This document shows, piece by piece, positions 50,822-59,714 of a DNA stretch of 64,000 bases. The notes under the pieces are model-generated. The model ran no database searches. It saw nothing but the letters and a program-made list of their open reading frames with translations, and was not told the origin of the DNA. The stretch spans positions 1-64,000 of the forward strand of contig NZ_JAGHKP010000004.1 of assembly GCF_017742215.1 (NCBI RefSeq), given 5' to 3'. The translations under genes and the position numbers were made by a program. This stretch comes from Chitinophaga chungangae (GTDB taxonomy: Bacteria; Bacteroidota; Bacteroidia; Chitinophagales; Chitinophagaceae). Position 1 is the first letter of the stretch, and each line of letters begins with the position of its first letter.

Positions 50822-52189
50822 ATGGCAAATAAAGATATGGGCCGGCGGCACTTCATCGGCCGGCTCACGGCGGCATCCGTGGCGGGCATGATCGGGCCCG
50901 CGCTGCAGGCGTTTTCGGCCGTTCCTTCGAAAAAGGCCGGGGTACTGGCCGTGCTGGGCGGCGAGCCGGTGAGGGCGGCCGTTAAAAAATGGCCGAAGTG
51001 GCCGCATGTAGACGACCGGATGATCGAAGAAGTGGTGAAAACCACCAAAAGCGGCATCTGGAGCAGGATACAATCGCCCGTAAATGGCGCGGTGGCCACT
51101 TTTGAAAAACAATTTGCCGCCATGACCGGCGCAAAACATTGCATCGGCACGGGCTCAGGCACACAGGCGCTGGCCATTTGCGTGGAAGCGCTCGGCATCG
51201 GCCCTGGCGACGAAGTGATCACTTCGCCCTACACCGATTTCGGCACCGTATCCGCCATTCTCACCAGCAGGGCTTTGCCCGTGCTCGCCGACCTCGATCC
51301 CGCATCGTACCAGCTGGACCCGGCGGACGTGGAACGCAAGATCACGCCGCGCACCAAAGCCATCATGCCCGTGCACATCATGGGCCTGCCCGCCGATATG
51401 GACCGCATTATGGCCATCGCAACGAAACATAACCTGAAAGTGATCGAAGACGCCTGCCAGGGCGCGCTCGCAAAATACCGCGGCAAAGCGCTGGGCACCA
51501 TCGGGCACCTGGGCTGTTTCAGTTTCCAGGCCAGCAAATCTATCGCCTGCGGCGAAGGCGGCGCCATCGTCGGTAACGACGATCAGCTGATGGACCAGTG
51601 TTACACCGTGCACAATCATGGCACCAACCGTAAAGGCAAACACGTTACCATCGGGCCGAAGAACAGGATGAACGAATTTGAGGCCGCCATTCTCAACGGG
51701 CAGCTGCCCACGGCTGCGGACCGTTTCCTGCTGCGCAATAAAAACGTGGCTTATCTGAATTCAAAGCTGAAAGGATTTGCCGGCCTCGTGCCGCAAAAAC
51801 AATACGAAGGCACCGAAAGCGGCGGTTTTTACAACTGGGCGCTGTCTTACAAAAAAGAACATTTCAACAACGCCAGCCGCCAGCAGTTCCTGAAAGCCGT
51901 TGCAGCGGAAGGCATCGCGCTGAGCCCGTACATTCCCAACGGCCTGCACCGCGAAGCCTGGATCGATCACATCCTGGAGCTGGACGAATACAAAAATATA
52001 TTCCCTGCGGAAAGGCTGAAAAAATTCCGGGAAGACGCAGCGCAGATGCCCGGCTGCGACCAGGTGTGCGCGGAAATGATCGTATTGCCCGGCTCCGGCC
52101 CGCTGATCGCCGGAACGGCGGACATGGACGACATTATCAACGCCATCATGAAAGTGTACGAAAACAGGGACAAGCTCGCATCGTTATGA
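50822..52189 (+). CDS. Tat-exported DegT/DnrJ/EryC1/StrS aminotransferase, paralog B
   Basis: I use the ATG at 50822 (455 residues; the frame opens at a GTG at 50789 that lies next to the operator). A twin-arginine signal (MGRRHFIGRLTAASVAGMIG) precedes a DegT-type PLP enzyme with Lys239 in FQASKSIACGEGGAIVGN. It is clearly paralogous to the protein at 36686; both share LGLPADMDRIMAIA-like and VIEDACQ segments. The next gene (ceramidase-like B) starts inside its stop codon (ATGA overlap), so the two products are made together. As with paralog A, export of a PLP aminotransferase is the odd point; reaction and partner substrates are unknown. Confidence 0.88.
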   Translation: MANKDMGRRHFIGRLTAASVAGMIGPALQAFSAVPSKKAGVLAVLGGEPVRAAVKKWPKWPHVDDRMIEEVVKTTKSGIWSRIQSPVNGAVATFEKQFAAMTGAKHCIGTGSGTQALAICVEALGIGPGDEVITSPYTDFGTVSAILTSRALPVLADLDPASYQLDPADVERKITPRTKAIMPVHIMGLPADMDRIMAIATKHNLKVIEDACQGALAKYRGKALGTIGHLGCFSFQASKSIACGEGGAIVGNDDQLMDQCYTVHNHGTNRKGKHVTIGPKNRMNEFEAAILNGQLPTAADRFLLRNKNVAYLNSKLKGFAGLVPQKQYEGTESGGFYNWALSYKKEHFNNASRQQFLKAVAAEGIALSPYIPNGLHREAWIDHILELDEYKNIFPAERLKKFREDAAQMPGCDQVCAEMIVLPGSGPLIAGTADMDDIINAIMKVYENRDKLASL

Positions 52190-53541
52190 AAATGACCATT
52201 CGTTTATATTGTATAATCCTCGTTGCGGCGTTGCTGCCGGATATCTCGAAAGCCGCGACCGGCGACACTTTGAAAGTATCCTGTTTTGACGTGGACGCCA
52301 CGCCGCCGCCGGGCACCTGGCTGGTGTACGACAAAATGATCAACAGCTGGGACCAGGGGCTGCGCGCCAAAGGCATTGTGTTGACCGGCGCGGGCAAACC
52401 CATCGTGCTTTGCGTGGTAGACTGGATCGGCATTGCCAACGAAGGGTACGACCAGTTCTGCGAGGCGCTGGCGGAAGCGGCCGGTACCACGCCAGACCGT
52501 GTGGCGCTGCATGCGCTGCACCAGCACGATGCGCCGGTTTGCGATTTCGGCGCAGAGCGATGGTTGAAAAAAGAAGGAATGGACCCGCTCGGCTTCGAAG
52601 GCACTTTCGCCCGCGAAGTGATCCGCCGGCTGCGCGAAGCGGTGCCCGTCGCAATGAAACAGGCGAAACCCGTAACGCATATCGGGCTGGGGAAAGCAGA
52701 AGTATTTAAAGTAGCTTCCAACCGCCGCATCGTGAGCGACGGAAAAGTGATCGCATCGAGAACTTCGGCCACGCGGGATTCCGCGGTGAGAAGCCGGCCC
52801 GAAGGGCTGATAGACCCGATCGTATCGCTCATCAGTTTCTGGAACAACGAGAAACCCGTGGCGGTGCTGAGTTATTACGCCACGCACCCGCAAAGTTATT
52901 ACCGCACCGGCGTTGCGAACCCGGACATACCGGGCGTAGCGCGCTTTTTCCGGCAACTGGCCGTACCCGATGCGCTGCACCTGCATTTCAACGGTGCAGG
53001 CGGCAACATCACCGCGGGCAAATACAACGACGGCGCGCACGAAAACAGGCTGATACTGGCGGAGCGCCTGGCAGACGGCATGCAGCGCGCATGGAAACAA
53101 ACCGTGAAAACAAAGATCTCACCCAACGACGTAACATGGAGAACGGTGCCGGTAGCGCTTCCGCCGAAAGAAAGCCTGAACACGCTGGGGGAATTGCTGC
53201 ATAAGGAAACCAGCACTTTCGTGGCGAACAATGCCTCGAAGATCGTCTGGCTGGAAAGAGTGAAAAAAGGCAGAACGATCAGCCTCAGCAGCCTGGGTAT
53301 CGGCAAAGCGCGCATGGTACACCTGCCCGGCGAATGTTTCATCGAATACCAGCTGGCCGCCAAAGCCGTGCGGCCGGACCTTTTCGTGACCGTAGCCGCG
53401 TACGGCGATTATGCGCCCGGCTACATCGGTACCGCCGATGCATACGCCGAAGGCGGTTATGAAACCGGCCAGGCCTCGGCCGTAAAACCGGAAGTGGAAA
53501 AAATACTGATCAACGCGATAAAAAAACTACTGGCGAAATAA
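52186..53541 (+). CDS. Neutral/alkaline ceramidase-like exported hydrolase, paralog B
   Basis: Starting at the ATG at 52186, which overlaps the previous stop by 4 bases, the product has 451 residues and a signal peptide (MKMTIRLYCIILVAALLPDI, cleavage near SKAAT). It is a divergent relative of the protein at 39418, with CFDVDATPPPGTWLVYDKM at the start, HALHQHDAPVCDFG where the other has SHTHSGP, YYATHPQSYYRTG, FNGAGGNITAGKYND and a C-terminal PGYIGTADAYAEGGYET. The metal-binding His pattern is changed but still has several His. An amidase or esterase role is inferred from the fold only. Linked to aminotransferase B as paralog A is to its own. Confidence 0.8.
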   Translation: MKMTIRLYCIILVAALLPDISKAATGDTLKVSCFDVDATPPPGTWLVYDKMINSWDQGLRAKGIVLTGAGKPIVLCVVDWIGIANEGYDQFCEALAEAAGTTPDRVALHALHQHDAPVCDFGAERWLKKEGMDPLGFEGTFAREVIRRLREAVPVAMKQAKPVTHIGLGKAEVFKVASNRRIVSDGKVIASRTSATRDSAVRSRPEGLIDPIVSLISFWNNEKPVAVLSYYATHPQSYYRTGVANPDIPGVARFFRQLAVPDALHLHFNGAGGNITAGKYNDGAHENRLILAERLADGMQRAWKQTVKTKISPNDVTWRTVPVALPPKESLNTLGELLHKETSTFVANNASKIVWLERVKKGRTISLSSLGIGKARMVHLPGECFIEYQLAAKAVRPDLFVTVAAYGDYAPGYIGTADAYAEGGYETGQASAVKPEVEKILINAIKKLLAK

Positions 53542-53652
53542 AAACATACAACAGGCGAACCATATTGAATCCGTAGCGCATTGAAGACCTTTAAATCCAA
53601 AAACTGAATTTTTGTTCCTGGCTCATTCGGAAACCGTTTCCATCCCTGTTGC

Positions 53653-53666
53653 CGGTAACGTTACCG
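53653..53666. promoter_or_regulatory. LacI operator upstream of susC-B, perfect palindrome
   Basis: CGGTAACGTTACCG is a perfect 14-base palindrome and shares its core with the site at 50773. It lies 66 bases before the susC-B start. Confidence 0.83.
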
Positions 53667-53731
53667 AGCCTGTATGGTGGCCCGTTTTGAGCGCCCGCTT
53701 TATTTATTGACATACAAAATAAGATCGTTTT

Positions 53732-56700
53732 ATGGCTGTCAACTTAATGTTGAAGACGGGATGTTATTTCCCCGTCGCCCGCTCCCGCATGTACCGCTCC
53801 CGGAGGGTGGCGGTGTGCTGTTGCATCCTGCTGCTGGTATGCATAATGCAGGCTGTGGCTGGTAATATGACCGGTAAAGACGTTGCGGTGAAAGGCCTGG
53901 TGACCGGCGAAGGCGGCATTGCGCTGCCCGGCGTTTCCATTGTGCAGAAAGGCGGCACGCGCAATGCCGCCATCACCGACGAAGCCGGCCGCTTCAGCAT
54001 CAGCGTGCCGGAAGACGCGGTACTTGTATTTACCTACACCGGTTACCAGCGAAGGGAAGTGCCGGTGAATGGCGCCGCCACGCTCAACGTGCAGCTGTCG
54101 CCCGAAGTAAAATCGCTGGAAGCCGTTGTGGTAACGGCCCTCGGCCTCGAGCGCAAAAAACGGACGCTCACTTACAGCACCCAGGGCGTGAGCGCAAAAG
54201 AGCTGAGCGAAGCAAGAGCATTGAATATGGTGAACGCCCTGCAGGGAAAAGTAGCGGGGCTCAACATCAACTCCGGCTCAAGCGGCGTAGGCTCGCAGGC
54301 CAGGGTAACGCTGCGCGGCAACCGCTCCATCAGCGGGAACAGTCAGCCCCTGTACGTGATAGACGGTGTGGTGGTGCGCGCCAGCCCGGCAGACATCAAT
54401 ACGGATAACATCGCATCGATGAACGTGCTGAAAGGCGCGAACGCGGCGGCTTTGTACGGCAGCGCGGGGCAGAACGGCGTGATCGTGATAGAAACAAAAA
54501 AAGGCAGGCAGGGCATACAGGTCAGCCTGAACTCCACTTACATGGCCGAAACGGCGATCCTTACCACGCCCTATCAATACGAGTACGGGCAAGGCGTTTC
54601 GGGCAATTACCTGAAAACCTCCGAATCGTCTTGGGGCCCGAAGCTGGACGGCGGCATGGTGGATACCTGGAGCCTGGACCCGGCGGATGCGGGCGTGAAA
54701 TACGCTTTCCTGCCAGACAGGAAAGCGCGTGAAAACATTTTCCGCACCGGGCACAATTGGGCCACCAACGTGTCCGTTAGCGCGGGCGGCGAAAAAACGC
54801 GCACGCTCTTCACCTACACGCACACCAATGGCGCGGGCATACTGCCGGAGAATGAGCTTTCCCGCCACAATGCCGCGCTGCGCGTCACCAACCAGATCAC
54901 CAGCCGCCTTACGCTCGATGTAAAGCTGGATTATATGAAACAAAAGATCGACAACCGGCTTGACGAAGGCGAATCCAGCTTCAACCCGCTGCGGCAGGTG
55001 GCTACCATGCCCGCCAACATCCGCAGCCAGGACGTGGAGCATTTCGAATACGTAGATCCCGTGCTGGGCGTGATGCGGCAAAACTACTGGAACCCCGGCA
55101 CGGTAACCGGCGCAAACCCTTACTGGACGCTGTACCGCAATCTTCGTTACAATAAAGTGGACCGGCTGATGGGCCTCGTGTCGCTCAGTTACCAGTTCTC
55201 CGAAAATTTCCGCGCCGCCATCCGCGGCTCTTTCGACGGGGAAAACAATGCCCTCGAAGAAAAATCCTACTACGGCACCTACCGCGATCCTTCCGGCCGT
55301 TACGCCGTGGGCAAAGGCTCGTCTATGCTGGTAAACGGCGATTTTTTGCTGAGCTACAACAAAAAGATCAATGCGGACTGGGGCGTTACGGCCAATGCGG
55401 GCGGCGAGATCAGGCATATCAAAGACGATGCGCTGAGCGCCAATACCGGCACGGGCATGAGCATCCCGAATTTCTTCGCATTGTCTAACCTCGCGCTGGC
55501 GCCTGCCGCCGCTTACACGCCGGGCGTTGCGATGGAAACGCAATCATTTTATGCCAATGCGCAGCTAGGGTGGAAAGACGCCGTCTTCCTGGAATTAACG
55601 GGCAGGAACGACTGGAGCTCCACCCTGGCAGCGGATAACCGTTCTTATTTTTACCCCTCCGCAGGCGTCAGCGCGGTGATCTCCGAACTGGCGCAATTAC
55701 CTGCGGCCTTCACTTACCTGAAGCTCCGCGGCTCCTGGGCGCAGGTGGGCAACGGCGCATCGCCCGGATTGCTGCAACGTTTCGCGGCCAGCGCCCCGGG
55801 CGGCAACCTGGGGTATCTTTCGCTGAACACGACGCTGCCGAACAAAAACCTGAAACCCGAGATCACGCGCTCGCTGGAAGCGGGGCTGGAACTGCGGATG
55901 TTCAACGACCGCATCGGCATCGATGCAACCGTTTACCGCACAAACACGAACAACCAGATCTTCCTGCAGGCCTTGCCTGTGGGCAGCGGCGCGCTCAGCT
56001 TTTACACCAACGGCGGAGATGTCGAGAACCGCGGCGTGGAAGTGATCCTCAACACGACGCCGGTACGCGCCACGCATTTCAACTGGGACCTCAACTTCAA
56101 TTTCTCGCGCAACGTGAATACCGTAAAGGAACTGTCTGACGAAATACCCACGCTGATCGTAGGCGGCGATACCTACATGCGGAATTTTGTGCTGGAAGAA
56201 GGAAAACCCTTCGGGCAGATCTACGGCAAAGGTTTCGCGCGCGACACGAAAGGCCGCGTAATAATAGGTTCCAACGGCCTGCCGCAAACCACGCCGGGCA
56301 AAACGGTGCTGCTCGGCAACGTCAATCCCGACTGGACGGGTGGTGTATCCAGCGTGTTCGGCTGGAAGAACTGGTCTGCCAGTTTCGTGATCAGCCATAA
56401 ACAGGGCGGGGACATCGCTTCGTTCACCGACGCGATCCTTTACGGCGAAGGGCTTACCGAAGAAACGCTGCAGGGCCGGGACGGCGGATTGATTTTCGGG
56501 AAAAACATCCTGCAGGATATTCCCGCGGCGAGAGCGGACGGTTCGGAAAATACGGTGGCGGTGAACGCGCAGCAGCTCTGGCAATTCCTCGGCGGAAGAA
56601 CCGCGCCCGTAGGCGAAATGTTCGTGCGTTCCGCTACCAATACGCGTTTGCGCGAGTTCACGCTGGGTTACAAGCTGCCGGGATCTTTGTTCAGCAAAGG

Positions 56701-56881
56701 CCCGCTGGCATCCGTGCAGGTATCGCTGGTGGGAAGGAACCTGTTTTTCCTCTACCGCGAAGCCAAAGGGCTCGACCCCGATTACACGCAGGGCACGGAA
56801 ACGATATCCGAAGGTTTCCAGTCGTTTGCCCTGCCGCCGTCGCGTTCGTTCGGCGCTAACATCAAGATCAACTTTAAATAG
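53732..56881 (+). CDS. SusC/RagA-type TonB-dependent outer-membrane transporter B
   Basis: The 1049-residue protein has an extended N-terminus before a hydrophobic signal (VAVCCCILLLVCIMQAVAGN), then the carboxypeptidase-like domain (VKGLVTGEGGIALPGVSIVQ), plug motifs (PLYVIDGVVVRASPADIN, SMNVLKGANAAALYGSAGQN, NGVIVIETKKG) and a barrel that ends FGANIKINFK. It is a different subfamily from transporter A, so the two likely take up different parts of the same material or different chain lengths. A perfect LacI operator precedes it. SusD-B follows 6 bases later. Confidence 0.95.
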   Translation: MAVNLMLKTGCYFPVARSRMYRSRRVAVCCCILLLVCIMQAVAGNMTGKDVAVKGLVTGEGGIALPGVSIVQKGGTRNAAITDEAGRFSISVPEDAVLVFTYTGYQRREVPVNGAATLNVQLSPEVKSLEAVVVTALGLERKKRTLTYSTQGVSAKELSEARALNMVNALQGKVAGLNINSGSSGVGSQARVTLRGNRSISGNSQPLYVIDGVVVRASPADINTDNIASMNVLKGANAAALYGSAGQNGVIVIETKKGRQGIQVSLNSTYMAETAILTTPYQYEYGQGVSGNYLKTSESSWGPKLDGGMVDTWSLDPADAGVKYAFLPDRKARENIFRTGHNWATNVSVSAGGEKTRTLFTYTHTNGAGILPENELSRHNAALRVTNQITSRLTLDVKLDYMKQKIDNRLDEGESSFNPLRQVATMPANIRSQDVEHFEYVDPVLGVMRQNYWNPGTVTGANPYWTLYRNLRYNKVDRLMGLVSLSYQFSENFRAAIRGSFDGENNALEEKSYYGTYRDPSGRYAVGKGSSMLVNGDFLLSYNKKINADWGVTANAGGEIRHIKDDALSANTGTGMSIPNFFALSNLALAPAAAYTPGVAMETQSFYANAQLGWKDAVFLELTGRNDWSSTLAADNRSYFYPSAGVSAVISELAQLPAAFTYLKLRGSWAQVGNGASPGLLQRFAASAPGGNLGYLSLNTTLPNKNLKPEITRSLEAGLELRMFNDRIGIDATVYRTNTNNQIFLQALPVGSGALSFYTNGGDVENRGVEVILNTTPVRATHFNWDLNFNFSRNVNTVKELSDEIPTLIVGGDTYMRNFVLEEGKPFGQIYGKGFARDTKGRVIIGSNGLPQTTPGKTVLLGNVNPDWTGGVSSVFGWKNWSASFVISHKQGGDIASFTDAILYGEGLTEETLQGRDGGLIFGKNILQDIPAARADGSENTVAVNAQQLWQFLGGRTAPVGEMFVRSATNTRLREFTLGYKLPGSLFSKGPLASVQVSLVGRNLFFLYREAKGLDPDYTQGTETISEGFQSFALPPSRSFGANIKINFK

Positions 56882-56887
56882 GTAAAG

Positions 56888-58462
56888 ATGAAAAAACATA
56901 TTATTCCCCTAATAACCTGCGCCATGGCGCTATTCGCCCTGGCCGCCTGTACAAAGCGGTTCGACGAGCTGAATACGCCGGAAAACCTGTTGCCGGAAGA
57001 AGAGATAACACCCGCGCTTATCGGCCAGGCATTCGCTTTTTCGCAATACCACGGTCTGTGCGCGGTGTATGTGGAAGTGGGGCAAACGCTGCATGCGGAC
57101 ATGTACGCGCAGTATTTCACCAGCGTGCCCGCTGCGTTCAGCACCGATCAGTTCATGCCGAACGGTTCGTGGGTAGACCTTTTCTGGAAGGACTTTTACA
57201 CCAAAGCCGCGCCGCAGTTGTACCTCACGGAAAAAGTAACGGCGGAGAACGATCTTGCCGTGGCCAATGCGATCGCAAAAATATGGAGGGTAGTGATCTA
57301 CAGCCGCATGACGGATTATTTCGGGCCGGTGATCTATTCGCATTTCGGGGAGCAGGCCAACAGCGTGCCTTTCGATTCGCAACACGATATTTACAACGAC
57401 TTTTTCAAAACGCTGGACGAGGCCGGCGCCGTGCTGAAACAAAATCCCGCCGGCAACGGTTTTGGCCAGCACGACCAGGTGTATGCCGGTAACGCGGCGA
57501 AATGGCTAAAGCTCGCCAATTCCCTCCGCCTGCGCCTCGCCATGCGCATCGTGTATGCGGATGCAGACAAAGCCAGGACCGAAGCGGAAAAAGCAGTGAC
57601 AGACGGGGTGATCATGGTCAACGAAGAGAATGCCAACGTGCTGTCTACCACCAACAGCGTTAACATCCTGTCGAGGATCACTTACCTGATCGACTTCCGC
57701 GCCAGCGCTACCATGATCAGTACGCTCACCGGTTACAACGACCCCCGCATGCCGGATTATTTTTCGCCTTCCGTAACGGGCAACCAGTTTACCGGTCTCC
57801 GCAACGGCCTGCCCGCCGCCGAGCGCGGCAGTCAACTGGCCAACGTTACTTCTTTCGTCGGCACAAAATGGTTATCGCCGGACAGGAAAGGCACGCTCAC
57901 GCCCAACCGCGTGCTGTGCGCCGCGGAAATGGCGTTCCTTCGTGCGGAAGGCGCGCTGCGGGGCTGGAATATGGGCGGTACCGCGAAAGACCTGTACAAC
58001 CAGGGCATCGCATTGTCGTTGTCGGAACGCGTGGCGGCAAACCCTACGCAGATCTCCGCTTACCAAAACAGCACGGCCACACCGGCGGCGCTGCCGGATA
58101 AATGGAACAGTCCCAAAGTAAGCGACCTCCCCGTGCTGTACGACGAAGCGGGCGGTTTCGAAAAACAGCTGGAGCAGATCATCACCCAGAAATGGATCGC
58201 GCTGTATCCTGACGGCTGGGAGGCATGGGCGGAACGCCGGCGCACCGGTTACCCGAGAGGCTACGCCATTATCGCCAGCGAAAGCCCGGACGTTTCCAGA
58301 ACGGAACTGGTGCGGCGCGTAACCTACGCTCCCGTGGAAATATCCACCAACAGGGCGGCTTACGACGAAGCGGTGGGCATGCTCGGCGGGCCGGATGAAA
58401 ATTATACGCGGCTGTGGTGGGACAAAAAACCGCTGGCCGATTACCCCGTTCCAACGGATTGA
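56888..58462 (+). CDS. SusD-like surface lipoprotein B
   Basis: The 524-residue lipoprotein (lipobox LAAC, Cys21) belongs to the SusD-like group often labelled SusD_2, with FDELNTPENLLPEEEITPAL, an AKIWRVVIYSRMTDYFGPVI helix, NSLRLRLAMRIVYAD and a C-terminal IITQKWIALYPDGWEAWAER. It is the lid of transporter B. The gene starts 6 bases after susC-B and ends at a terminator. No insert like that of SusD-A is present. It should hold the ligand at the cell surface before import. Confidence 0.92.
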   Translation: MKKHIIPLITCAMALFALAACTKRFDELNTPENLLPEEEITPALIGQAFAFSQYHGLCAVYVEVGQTLHADMYAQYFTSVPAAFSTDQFMPNGSWVDLFWKDFYTKAAPQLYLTEKVTAENDLAVANAIAKIWRVVIYSRMTDYFGPVIYSHFGEQANSVPFDSQHDIYNDFFKTLDEAGAVLKQNPAGNGFGQHDQVYAGNAAKWLKLANSLRLRLAMRIVYADADKARTEAEKAVTDGVIMVNEENANVLSTTNSVNILSRITYLIDFRASATMISTLTGYNDPRMPDYFSPSVTGNQFTGLRNGLPAAERGSQLANVTSFVGTKWLSPDRKGTLTPNRVLCAAEMAFLRAEGALRGWNMGGTAKDLYNQGIALSLSERVAANPTQISAYQNSTATPAALPDKWNSPKVSDLPVLYDEAGGFEKQLEQIITQKWIALYPDGWEAWAERRRTGYPRGYAIIASESPDVSRTELVRRVTYAPVEISTNRAAYDEAVGMLGGPDENYTRLWWDKKPLADYPVPTD

Positions 58463-58464
58463 CC

Positions 58465-58503
58465 GACGGCAGGGCAGCAATACGATTGCCGTCCTGTTTT
58501 TTT
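58465..58503 (+). terminator. Terminator after susCD-B
   Basis: Imperfect stem around GACGGCAGGGCAGCAAT and ATTGCCGTCCTG, then seven T. The DUF1080 gene beyond it is therefore at least partly separate. Confidence 0.68.
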
Positions 58504-58560
58504 GCAATGATGCGGCGGATGCTTTATCTTGTCTGTCCATTGCAGAAAATATCTAATCAT

Positions 58561-59535
58561 ATGTATAAAAAATTTCTTGTATTGGGCATGAGCTGCCTGG
58601 TGATGATGGGCACGGCGAATGCCGCAGTAAACCCTGTTGCAGATATGACGACAAACGCCGCTCGACCCGCAGAGCCCAAGGACCTGATCGGCCGTTGGGA
58701 CATTACCGTTGATGAGAACGGGAAACCCGCTCCTTCCTGGCTGGAAGTAAAATTATCCGGCTACCGCACGCTGGTAGGTTATTTTGTGGGCACTTCCGGC
58801 AGCGCGCGCCCCGTGGCCAAAGTGAATTTCGACAACGGGAAATTCAGCTTCACCATTCCCCCGCAATGGGAAAACGGCGACCAGGATTTTGTGATCGAAG
58901 GCGAAGTGACCGGCGAAGGCATCCAGGGCACCATCACTACCAGCGAGGGTAAAAAGTTCAACTATAAAGGCGTAAAAGCACCTTACCTCAAAAGAACGGC
59001 CGCGCCTGTTTGGGGCAAACCCATCAACCTGTTCAATGGCAAAGACCTTACAGGTTGGAAGATAGCGCCGAAAAACCAGTGGGAAGTGAAGAACGGCATC
59101 CTGACCAGCGCAAAATCAGGCGTGAACCTCGTGTCTGAAGAAAAATTCACCGACTTCAAACTGCACGTGGAATTCAAATACCACAAAGGCAGCAACAGCG
59201 GCGTTTACCTGAGAGGCCGTTATGAAGTGCAGATCGAAGACAGCCCGAAAGACGCGCATCCCAACAGCGTACTGTTCAGCGGCATCTATGGTTTCCTCGC
59301 GCCGAGCGAGATCAACGCGTTGGGCCCTGACCAGTGGCAAAGCTACGACATCACGCTGATCGGCCGTATGGTGACGGTGGTGGTGAACGGCAAAACCGTG
59401 ATCAGCAACCAGGAGATCCCCGGCATTACCGGCGGCGCGCTGGACAGCAACGAAGCCGAGCCCGGCCCGATCTACATCCAGGGCGACCACGGGCCGATCG
59501 AGTTCAGGAAGATCGTGCTTACCCCTGCGAAATAA
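58561..59535 (+). CDS. DUF1080 (3-keto-disaccharide hydrolase) exported protein
   Basis: From the ATG at 58561 (the frame opens at 58414 inside the susD end) the product has 324 residues and a signal peptide (MYKKFLVLGMSCLVMMGTAN). Residues about 30-140 are an N-terminal beta domain (DLIGRWDITVDENGKPAPSW). The rest is the DUF1080/3-keto-disaccharide hydrolase domain: INLFNGKDLTGWKI, KLHVEFKYHKGSNSGVYLRG, RYEVQIEDS and GPIYIQGDHGPIEFRKI. Family members cleave 3-keto glycosides formed by periplasmic oxidation. It lies behind susCD-B and a terminator, and fits with a dehydrogenase in the same island. Substrate is inferred. Confidence 0.88.
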   Translation: MYKKFLVLGMSCLVMMGTANAAVNPVADMTTNAARPAEPKDLIGRWDITVDENGKPAPSWLEVKLSGYRTLVGYFVGTSGSARPVAKVNFDNGKFSFTIPPQWENGDQDFVIEGEVTGEGIQGTITTSEGKKFNYKGVKAPYLKRTAAPVWGKPINLFNGKDLTGWKIAPKNQWEVKNGILTSAKSGVNLVSEEKFTDFKLHVEFKYHKGSNSGVYLRGRYEVQIEDSPKDAHPNSVLFSGIYGFLAPSEINALGPDQWQSYDITLIGRMVTVVVNGKTVISNQEIPGITGGALDSNEAEPGPIYIQGDHGPIEFRKIVLTPAK

Positions 59536-59558
59536 ATTTGCAGGAAAAAATATATGCG

Positions 59559-59594
59559 AAACAGGACAGCCATTGCGCTGTCCTGTTTTGTTTT
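59559..59594 (+). terminator. Terminator after DUF1080 gene
   Basis: Perfect stem AAACAGGACAGC / GCTGTCCTGTTT with loop CATTGC, followed by TGTTTT. Confidence 0.85.
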
Positions 59595-59682
59595 GATCAC
59601 TTCACGGCAATCGCGGCGGAGTTGTCGCAGGAAGGCCCCATTATTGTCACTTTTGACGCCCCTGCAATACCTCGTTGCGATA

Positions 59683-59690
59683 TACATTTG
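59683..59690 (+). promoter_or_regulatory. -7 box before GlxA-like regulator gene
   Basis: TACATTTG matches TAnnTTTG, 24 bases before the ATG at 59715. No clear -33 TTG at the usual distance. Confidence 0.45.
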
Positions 59691-59714
59691 TTAAGCACAC
59701 ACAAACGTACCGTC

